Assembly (NCBI GenBank): GCA_029556545.1
Contig: JAKQEQ010000159.1
Location: 1-64,000, forward strand
DNA length: 64,000 bases
DNA from: Candidatus Hydrogenedentota bacterium
GTDB lineage: Bacteria > Hydrogenedentota > Hydrogenedentia > Hydrogenedentales > JAGMZX01
Direction: 5' to 3'
The notes below the pieces were generated by a model. The model searched no databases. It was not told where the DNA came from and saw only the letters and a list, made by a program, of their open reading frames with translations. The number at the start of each line of letters is the position of its first letter. Within the stretch, counting starts at the first letter, position 1. Made by a program: the position numbers and the translations under genes. Of the stretch, positions 56,672 to 64,000 are shown in pieces.

Positions 56672-58528
56672 CGGTCCCAGCAGCCGCCGACCGGAGTCGT
56701 TCGCCAGAAGCAACACTTCGCGGCGGCCCACGCCCTGATGCCGCACCACGTGATATGGCGGAACCGTGGTGAAGAGCGGCAACAACCAGCGCCAATCCTC
56801 TTCCTGCACAAACACGAATACCGGCTCGGGCACGGCGAACAAGGCCGCGAACGCATCCACCTCGGCGATGAGATCATGCTCGAACGCGCGCAGACCCTGG
56901 ACCTCCTCGTCGGCGTCGTCCACCGCGTCCTCGATGGCCCGCCACAACGCCTCGCGCTCCGCCTCCGTTACCGCGGCGATATCCGCAATCGCCACGTCGG
57001 CCACTGCCTCCGCGATGAGTTTGCGCGCGCGCTTCTGGGCGTCCGCCACCGCCATGAGTTCGTCCATATCCGTCGGGACTTCGCCGATGAGGCTGGCGAA
57101 CGCCTCGGTGTGAGGCCGCCGGCTGTAGTAGACATATTCCTCGCGCGAGAATCCGACGGAGTACAGACGAAACGCCGCGCCCTGCTCCGCGAGTATGCGG
57201 ACCGGCTCGCAGAAGGAACGCGCCGACTTCAGGGTGTTCACTAACGGGAAGACCGCCCAGACCGCCGCAAGCGCCAGCGCCGCGAAGGTCGCCGCGAAAA
57301 CCACGTGCAGCCGCGCCATCCGGGTGAAGAGGCTCAGGCCCAGCGCCGCCGCGCCGCACGCCCCCGCAAGCACGGCGAATTCGAGCAGGGGTTCGTTCGC
57401 AAAATGACTGTACTCGGTAAAACGCAGGATCAGCGGCCCCGCCGCCACCACAAGCAATATCAGTCCCCACGCCGCGCCCATCCACCGCCGCCACCGCGCC
57501 GGCCCACGGTCCGCAAGGTCAAGCGCGGCCACGGCCAGCAACACGGCGACCAGGGGAAACAGCGGCAGGATATACACCGCGCGCTTGCCGACCGAGATCG
57601 AGAAGAACACGAGGGCGGGCGCCGTGCCGCACCAGAGAAAGCGCATGGCCTTGTCCGCGCCGCGCCGCCGCCAAATCCAAGGCGCGGCCCACGGCAGCAG
57701 CAGCGTCCACGGCAGCAGGTCGACGGGAATCGTGGTCGCGTAATACCACGGCGGCTGCGCCTTGCTCACCCCGAGAAAAAGACGGCCGACGATGTTCCGG
57801 AACAGGTTTCCGCCCATGCCCGAGGTCACGGCTTGCTCCGCGGTCTCGGCGGCGAGCATACGCGCCGGCACGTACCACGCCGCAACCGCAAGGAGGACGC
57901 ACGCGGCCCCGACGGCCCAGTGCGTGTGCCGCCGCGCGGCGCGGTTGCCCCAATAGAAACCGAATAGCAGCAGGAGCGGAAACACCAGCGCCACCGGCCC
58001 CTTCGCGTAGACGCCCGCCGCCGTGGCCGCGTAACACAACACCAGCCACCCGCCGCGCCGCGTCTCCTCCCATCGCCACAGCGCGTACAGGGCCGCCGTT
58101 ACGCACGCGGTCAGCAGCATGTCGATCTGCCCCGTCCGCGCCTGCCACCAGAACCGCGCGCCCGTCATGAGAATTATCGCGGTCCAGAGCGCGGTTCGCG
58201 CGTCGAAGAGCCGCAGCGCGAGGAGATACGTCAGCAGCACCGTGGCCACGCCGCTGAGGACCGACGGCAACCGCGCGCTCCACTCGGTGACCTCGCCTTG
58301 CGGCCAGGAACACAGCGCAATGGTCCAGAAGAGCAGCGGCGGTTTCTCGTAATACGGCGCGCCGTTTACGTATGGCGTAAGAAAGTCGCCCCGCTCCCCC
58401 ATCTCGCGCGCCACCTGCGCATACCGCGGCTCGTCCGGCGGCCACAGGTCGTACCCGCCAATGCCATAGCCGAACAACGCAAGGGCGGCGAGCGTCAGCA
58501 GGCACAGGTGACGCGTAGTGGCGGTCAT
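56660..58528 (-). CDS. ArnT-like lipid-linked sugar transferase (GT83/PMT family)
   Basis: 622 residues. The N-terminal catalytic loop after the first helix reads DLWPPDEPRYAQVAREM with the DE pair near 28-34. About 11 membrane helices follow (e.g. LPSVLSGVATVLLTYLLALR, VALVFPLLLLFGFYW, AVYILPLFPLVAVLLAVAAL). The periplasmic C-terminus from about 420 contains an acidic Ala-rich helix (EALWRAIEDAVDDADEEVQG) not typical of ArnT. ATG at 58528 with GGAGGGG upstream. Likely transfers a sugar from a polyprenyl donor; acceptor unknown. Encoded with GT2 and LAB_N genes. Confidence 0.85.
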   Translation of the reverse strand: MTATTRHLCLLTLAALALFGYGIGGYDLWPPDEPRYAQVAREMGERGDFLTPYVNGAPYYEKPPLLFWTIALCSWPQGEVTEWSARLPSVLSGVATVLLTYLLALRLFDARTALWTAIILMTGARFWWQARTGQIDMLLTACVTAALYALWRWEETRRGGWLVLCYAATAAGVYAKGPVALVFPLLLLFGFYWGNRAARRHTHWAVGAACVLLAVAAWYVPARMLAAETAEQAVTSGMGGNLFRNIVGRLFLGVSKAQPPWYYATTIPVDLLPWTLLLPWAAPWIWRRRGADKAMRFLWCGTAPALVFFSISVGKRAVYILPLFPLVAVLLAVAALDLADRGPARWRRWMGAAWGLILLVVAAGPLILRFTEYSHFANEPLLEFAVLAGACGAAALGLSLFTRMARLHVVFAATFAALALAAVWAVFPLVNTLKSARSFCEPVRILAEQGAAFRLYSVGFSREEYVYYSRRPHTEAFASLIGEVPTDMDELMAVADAQKRARKLIAEAVADVAIADIAAVTEAEREALWRAIEDAVDDADEEVQGLRAFEHDLIAEVDAFAALFAVPEPVFVFVQEEDWRWLLPLFTTVPPYHVVRHQGVGRREVLLLANDSGRRLLGPGMD

Positions 58529-58568
58529 GAGGCCCCTCCCGTCTTCTCCCGTTGACCCATTCCCCGGT

Positions 58569-59615
58569 TCACGCCGGCGTCGGCGCCGACGCCAGGCGAT
58601 CGAGGAGGGCCTTCACGTCGTCGCGATTGGACAACGGCAGTTCCGCGTATATGCGTTCGAGATAGGCGCGCGCGGTCTCGCGCAACTCGGGCGCGCGTCC
58701 GCTGTTGGCGTCGGCGTATCCGGCAAGCGTCCGGGCAAAGCCCAGCCATTGGGCGTCGTGGTCCCGAAGGAGTCTGCCCACGTCGCCTTTCGGTTGCGGC
58801 GCACCCTCCGCAAACAGGACCTCCGGACGCAAGACTTCACCCCGCGCTTCAGCGAAGGCTGCCACCGCCGAGTCCTTCTTCAGCACGTGGGCGTAGGCCC
58901 TGGTGAGGAAGTGAAAATACGCCTCGATGGCTGCGCACTGGACCCGCGGCTTCTCGGCCGCGTGTTCAACAATGCCCCCCAAGTATTTGCGCAGTTCTTC
59001 CGAGTTGTGCGCCAAGGCGTCCTGAAAATACAGTGCAAAGAGCGACGGACGCATCGTCCCCGGCACGCTGCAACGCAACAGATACAGCCGCAGTTCGTCC
59101 TCCTCGTTCGGTTCCGCCAGCGCGTACAACAACGGTTTCAGGTCCCGGTCGTCCACCGCTATTAGCGGATAATATTCGAGAGCTGTCACGATGTTCCGCC
59201 GAATCTGCAAAGTCACCTCCTCCGGCGACTTGCCCCACGTCGCCGCGCGCGCCTCGGCGATGCCCTCGCGCACCGCTCGCAGCAGGTCGCGGCCGCGCAG
59301 GTGTTGAATGTTCTCAAACGGGTACATCTTACGCGGTACATAGCGCCCGCCCGGGCGCGCGGTCAGGACAGACCGACGCAGCGACTCGTTCTGGAGGATT
59401 TCATTGAGGTGCGTCCAGTAATTGAGAATGATGCGCTCCTCCGACGACGTCGCGGGCGGCGGCGCCACCGGCGGCGCTTGCCGCGCGGGACCCGCGAACG
59501 GACTGGACGGCGGCGGCGCGAAGGCGCTCGGCGGCGGCTTGGCCGGATCCGGGACCTCCGCCGCGACGGACAACGCCAGTGCGCACAAGACGACAGCAAT
59601 TCGCGCAATATGCAT
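58569..59615 (-). CDS. Exported protein of unknown function
   Basis: 348 residues. The start at 59615 gives a signal peptide MHIARIAVVLCALALSVAAE, then a Pro/Ala-rich segment (to about 58), then a helical region of HEAT-like look (SLRRSVLTARPGG, DLLRAVREGIAEARAATWG, LQIRRNIVTALEYYPLIAV, PLLYALAEPNEEDELRLYLL). No enzyme motif. Probably periplasmic. It sits between the LAB_N and ArnT-like genes, so a supporting role in envelope glycan transfer is possible but only inferred. Confidence 0.65.
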   Translation of the reverse strand: MHIARIAVVLCALALSVAAEVPDPAKPPPSAFAPPPSSPFAGPARQAPPVAPPPATSSEERIILNYWTHLNEILQNESLRRSVLTARPGGRYVPRKMYPFENIQHLRGRDLLRAVREGIAEARAATWGKSPEEVTLQIRRNIVTALEYYPLIAVDDRDLKPLLYALAEPNEEDELRLYLLRCSVPGTMRPSLFALYFQDALAHNSEELRKYLGGIVEHAAEKPRVQCAAIEAYFHFLTRAYAHVLKKDSAVAAFAEARGEVLRPEVLFAEGAPQPKGDVGRLLRDHDAQWLGFARTLAGYADANSGRAPELRETARAYLERIYAELPLSNRDDVKALLDRLASAPTPA

Positions 59616-59738
59616 GACTCGAAACCCTTCTTCCTTGTTTCGCTCCCGCGCCGCCGTCAAGGCGCGACCGGACCTTATTCTAACGGATAGGCGGCACGAC
59701 CGGATAACAGCGGCGCGAACGCGATCACGGGCGCCGCG

Positions 59739-60431
59739 TCAAATCGGGTCCGCATCCGCGGCCGTATCGCCGTACCGGCGAATCAGCCAGATGTTCCGAA
59801 GATACACGAGCAGCGTCGAGGCAGCCCCCGCCATGAATATCCATTCTCGCCGCTGCAGGTGCGACGCCGCCACGAGCACCGCCGCCGCCACGCTCAAGTA
59901 CCAGAACGCGAGCGGCACCACGCTTTTTCGCCGCCGTTCCGTCGCCACCCACTGAACCAGAAACCGGCACGCGAACAATCCCTGGCCCGCCGCGCCCACG
60001 CCAATCCAGAACCAGTTCGCCGCCGCCGTCCCCGTCGCCTTCGTCGCGTGGTACTCCCGCAGCCACGTGTGCGCCGCCAGCACGAGCGCGCCGACGACAA
60101 TTACCGCGACCGCGCCGTGCACCACCACGTAGAGCACCCGCGTCAGCGCGCCCCGCTCCCGCCAGATGTGCACCAGGTTCCGCGCGTACACCACAATGTT
60201 GAAACAATGACTCAACGCCCCGATCGGCGATCGAATGTGCGCGGCGTACCCGAGCAACAGGAGCGACCCCACGCTGCTCATGTACCAGAACGCAATCGGC
60301 ACCACGCTCCGCTTGCGGATTTCGGAGACGATCCACTGCAGATAGAAGCGACCGTAGAAGATACACGCCGCAACGATGCCAACCAGTTCCCACAACCGCG
60401 GCCCGAACGGCCCTGCAAGCCAGTCACTCAC
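59739..60431 (-). CDS. Tandem LAB_N domain membrane protein
   Basis: 230 residues with two copies of the short LAB_N (lipid-A-disaccharide-synthase N-terminal like) module: FYGRFYLQWIVSEIRKRSVV near 26 and LFACRFLVQWVATERRRKSV near 152; each is followed by VPxAFWYxS and further membrane helices. About seven helices in all. The GTG start at 60431 overlaps the GT2 stop by eight bases. LAB_N proteins occur next to GT2 and ArnT-like genes and probably help in lipid-sugar handling. Confidence 0.85.
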   Translation of the reverse strand: MSDWLAGPFGPRLWELVGIVAACIFYGRFYLQWIVSEIRKRSVVPIAFWYMSSVGSLLLLGYAAHIRSPIGALSHCFNIVVYARNLVHIWRERGALTRVLYVVVHGAVAVIVVGALVLAAHTWLREYHATKATGTAAANWFWIGVGAAGQGLFACRFLVQWVATERRRKSVVPLAFWYLSVAAAVLVAASHLQRREWIFMAGAASTLLVYLRNIWLIRRYGDTAADADPI

Positions 60432-61173
60432 GCGCCGCCTCCTCTTCCACCGCGGGAACAACGAAACGGCGGCGAAGCCACCGCACGCCGACAAGGTCGT
60501 ATAGGCCGCGCCAGAGACGATTCCCGATGCCGTACTTTGACACGCCGAACTGCCGCGCGTGATGCGTCACCGGCGTCTCCGCCAGACGCAGCGCCGCCGC
60601 GCGGATAAATACCGCTACAAAACGGTGCAAGCCGTTGAACGGCGGCAGATACGCCACGCACGCGCGCCGGAACCCCTTCGCGCCGCAACCCGAGTCCCGC
60701 ACCCCGTCCCGCAGCACCCAATCGCGCACCCTGTTCGCCACCTTGCTTGAAACCTTCCGCACCAGAGAATCATGCCGATCCGCCCGGTAGCCGCAGACGC
60801 AGTCGTACTCGCCAAGCAGCTCCAGGAAGCGGGGAAAGTCCGCAGGGTCATTCTGCAGGTCCCCGTCAATGGTGAGGATGTAATCGCCGCGACTCCGCGT
60901 CATCCCCGCGTACAACGCCGCCGACTGCCCCTGATTCCGCGCGAGGTGCACCGCCCGTACCGCCGGATGCGCCGACGCGAGCCCGTCAATCGCCGCCCGC
61001 GTCCCGTCCGTGCTGCCGTCGTTCACCAGCAGCACCTCATGGGCGTAGCCCGGTAGACACGCGAAAACCGCGGCTATCTGTTCATACAGCCGCGCAACGT
61101 TTTCCTCTTCATTGAATAGAGGCACTACCACCGACACGAGTGGCGTATGGGTGTCAAGGTTCCCGTCCGACAT
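60424..61173 (-). CDS. GT2 family glycosyltransferase (dolichol-phosphate-mannose synthase-like)
   Basis: 249 residues. The N-terminal GT-A fold has [20 protein letters not shown], the nucleotide site [13 protein letters not shown] near 48, and the DxD-type [19 protein letters not shown] near 97. The C-terminus lacks membrane helices but has a basic tail. It probably makes a polyprenyl-phosphate sugar donor for the ArnT-like enzyme. Start ATG at 61173 gives [20 protein letters not shown]. Confidence 0.88.
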   Translation of the reverse strand: MSDGNLDTHTPLVSVVVPLFNEEENVARLYEQIAAVFACLPGYAHEVLLVNDGSTDGTRAAIDGLASAHPAVRAVHLARNQGQSAALYAGMTRSRGDYILTIDGDLQNDPADFPRFLELLGEYDCVCGYRADRHDSLVRKVSSKVANRVRDWVLRDGVRDSGCGAKGFRRACVAYLPPFNGLHRFVAVFIRAAALRLAETPVTHHARQFGVSKYGIGNRLWRGLYDLVGVRWLRRRFVVPAVEEEAARE

Positions 61174-61450
61174 GGCGGGCGGGATTATACACCTCGCCCC
61201 GGGGCAACTACAGCGACTTATTCGCGGATGGCAAACTGGAGCGACACATCGATCCTCGCCGAGCCGGGTGCGCGCCGCCGCCATCGGCAGCTATGCGATC
61301 CGGCTGTGCCATTTTGGCAATATTGAGACTGCGACAATGTTTCTTCCAGCCCCCCTTGTTTCGCGAGACATAGAACTTCCTCTCACACATGTATTACGGG
61401 CTCGATGCTCGAACTTGATAAATATCTTGAAACCAATGATTTATGAGGGC

Positions 61451-61480
61451 TTGACAAGACTTGGGGGGACATGCTATTAT
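61451..61480 (+). promoter_or_regulatory. groESL promoter
   Basis: Perfect -35 TTGACA (61451-61456), 18-base spacer, and -10 TATTAT (61475-61480), with TGC in front as an extended -10. The expected start point falls inside the CIRCE element. Confidence 0.8.
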
Positions 61481-61503
61481 CACTCCTGCATGATGAGTGC
61501 TAA
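61477..61503 (+). promoter_or_regulatory. CIRCE operator (HrcA site)
   Basis: TTATCACTC, nine bases, GAGTGCTAA: the CIRCE consensus (TTAGCACTC-N9-GAGTGCTAA) with one mismatch in the left arm. It overlaps the -10 box, so HrcA binding should block the groESL promoter and heat shock should release it. hrcA itself is not in the window. Confidence 0.9.
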
Positions 61504-61600
61504 GGCACTCGCTTGGTCGGCGAGTATTGCCAAAGTGGCAAGAGTGCGCGAAGCCGATCGGCGGGGTTTAACGGAAACAGCAAAACGGAGGAGAAGTCGC

Positions 61601-61891
61601 ATGAAGGTACGTCCACTGGCCGACCGCATTCTCGTGAAGCGAGAAGAGCCGAAGGAAACGGTGCGCGGCGGGATCATCATCCCCGACAGCGCAAAGGAAA
61701 AGCCGCAGGAAGGCAAAGTTGTCGCCGCCGGCCCGGGAAAGCTGGATGAGAACGGCAAGCGCGTCCCCCTCGAGGTAAAGAAGGGCGACCGCATTCTCAT
61801 GGGCAAGTACGCGGGCACGGAAGTGAAGATCGATGGCGAAGAGCACATCATCATGCGTGAGGACGATGTGCTCGCGGTGATTGAAAACTAA
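61601..61891 (+). CDS. groES: GroES co-chaperonin
   Basis: 96 residues, typical length. [20 protein letters not shown] starts the barrel; the mobile loop is [17 protein letters not shown] near 20-36; the C-terminal [12 protein letters not shown] is family-typical. ATG at 61601 with GGAGGAG nine bases upstream. It is followed by groEL 36 bases later, both under CIRCE control. Confidence 0.97.
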   Translation: MKVRPLADRILVKREEPKETVRGGIIIPDSAKEKPQEGKVVAAGPGKLDENGKRVPLEVKKGDRILMGKYAGTEVKIDGEEHIIMREDDVLAVIEN

Positions 61892-61903
61892 CGAACGGCG
61901 TAA

Positions 61904-63565
<1,662 letters not shown>

Positions 63566-63578
63566 CGCTCCCCTCCCT

Positions 63579-63660
63579 CTGGCGGCGCGCAATACGCCGC
63601 CAAGGGTTACATATCCGGGCCGTCCGGTTCACCCCCGCCGGGCGGCCCCGCCTCGTTTCC
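63579..63660 (+). repeat. Two-hairpin element, copy A (first stem may act as groEL terminator)
   Basis: Hairpin 1: tggcggcg / cgccgcca (63580-63587, 63595-63602), 15 bases after the groEL stop. Hairpin 2: gggccgtcc / gggcggccc (63617-63625, 63640-63648), with one G-U pair. The segment tatccgggccg and the end cctcgtttcc recur in copy B. Confidence 0.65.
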
Positions 63661-63820
63661 AAAGGATTGGGTACACGCACGTCTCGTCCACCTGCGGCGG
63701 GAGTGGCAGTCCGCCCAGGAGAAGCGGTATAATCTCCTTGGCAAGGGCAGCCGCAAGGCCCCGCTCTCAGCGGATTATCTTGGGAGCGGCGAACACTAAA
63801 GCGGCATAGCAAGCCCCCAT

Positions 63821-63902
63821 CCTGTGGCGGCGCTCCCCTCGTCGCCACAGGTTCAGTATCCGGGCCGCCTAGTCTCCCCCGCTGGGCGGCCCCTCGATTT
63901 CC
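63821..63902 (+). repeat. Two-hairpin element, copy B
   Basis: Hairpin 1: ctgtggcggcg / cgtcgccacag (63822-63832, 63840-63850), 11 bp with one G-U pair. Hairpin 2: gggccgcct / gggcggccc (63862-63870, 63884-63892). The order, the spacer motif (tatccgggccg) and the trailing cccctcgatttcc match copy A. Confidence 0.65.
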
Positions 63903-63937
63903 GTGCTTGTTCCCAAGTTCCCCCTGTGCGTCGCATT

Positions 63938-63973
63938 GTCCGTCGTTCCGGTCCTTGCCGTCGTTTTCGTCCT
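63938..63973. repeat. Degenerate 9-mer array near window end
   Basis: gtccgtcgt, tccggtcct, tgccgtcgt, tttcgtcct: alternating units with period 9. Weaker than the other arrays of this class. Confidence 0.45.
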
Positions 63974-64000
63974 TGGCTGTGGTCACTGCTTGCGGGCCGG

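Larger units (their letters stand above)
61174..61600. other. Divergent intergenic region with the groES control elements
   Basis: 427 bases between GT2 (minus) and groES (plus). The plus-strand groES promoter and CIRCE lie at 61451-61503. About 97 bases of leader follow before the groES ATG. The part around 61310-61440 is AT-rich, as expected of a promoter region. Confidence 0.6.
63566..64000. other. Non-coding region downstream of groEL
   Basis: 435 bases to the window edge, no supported gene. It holds two copies of a two-hairpin element (63579-63660 and 63821-63902), a TATAAT-like box at 63728-63733 with no good -35, and a degenerate 9-mer array near the end. Confidence 0.6.

Noticed and set aside
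63740-63900. Possible 6S RNA or tmRNA downstream of groEL
   Set aside because: Hairpins exist, but I could not match the central bubble of 6S RNA or the tRNA-like ends of tmRNA; kept only as an unassigned structured element.

Overview
The window is a high-GC bacterial chromosome segment of about 64 kb with strong third-position GC bias. I count 43 protein genes. I saw no rRNA, tRNA or CRISPR array and no clear insertion sequence. The likely source is an uncultured Gram-negative bacterium near the Hydrogenedentota / PVC-Planctomycetota-Lentisphaerota part of the tree. That is an inference from several traits together: exported proteins with long Gly-Glu dipeptide arrays and dockerin-like C-termini, a DUF1559-style pseudopilin, a GspA/GspB pair, a bacillithiol gene set, HPr kinase without a visible sugar permease, and many 7- and 9-base tandem repeats at gene ends.

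Layout. 1-3785 (minus): the str operon rpsL-rpsG-fusA-tuf, with tuf cut by the window edge. 3815-10037 (minus): an exported metallophosphoesterase, a PD40 beta-propeller protein and a large thermolysin-family (M4) protease ending in a classical dockerin. 10376-10735 (plus): a small unknown gene. 10744-25347 (minus): a long run of housekeeping genes. In transcription order these are hpf, hprK, a GH57 enzyme, ptsH, ptsI, ispC, rseP, aspartate kinase, a methyltransferase, bshC, bshB1 and bshA; many stop/start codons overlap. 25736-31543 (plus): a ribbon-helix-helix-like protein, a TIM-barrel hydrolase-like protein and uvrA. 31613-35957 (minus): an orphan sugar-binding lipoprotein, then gspB and gspA. 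36399-44850 (plus): two giant exported proteins with Gly-Glu arrays and the same degenerate dockerin-like ending, then a glycine-zipper lipoprotein. 44948-53650 (minus): DUF4097 protein, ECF sigma factor, anti-sigma-like protein and a multidomain carboxypeptidase-regulatory-like protein, followed by a four-gene ABC exporter set. 53790-56496 (plus): a small membrane protein, a pseudopilin and a zinc-ribbon membrane protein. 56660-61173 (minus): GT2 transferase, tandem LAB_N protein, exported unknown protein and ArnT-like transferase. 61601-63565 (plus): groES-groEL behind a CIRCE operator. 63566-64000: non-coding, with a duplicated two-hairpin element.

How the parts fit. hprK, HPr and EI form a phosphorelay that looks regulatory, coupled to glycan metabolism through GH57. 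The bsh genes predict bacillithiol as the low-molecular-weight thiol. DUF4097/ECF/anti-sigma, the carboxypeptidase-regulatory-like protein, rseP and the GT2/LAB_N/ArnT cassette all point to envelope sensing and lipid or glycan modification. GspA/GspB, the pseudopilin and the dockerin-like proteins point to export and surface assembly.

The most unusual features are four. (1) A shared degenerate dockerin-like C-terminus sits behind Gly-Glu linkers. (2) A family of 9-mer and 7-mer tandem arrays hugs gene 3' ends, sometimes supplying stop codons or in-frame linkers. (3) A palindromic dispersed element occurs once between genes and once inside gspB. (4) A duplicated two-hairpin element, with G-U pairing that conserves its fold, lies downstream of groEL.
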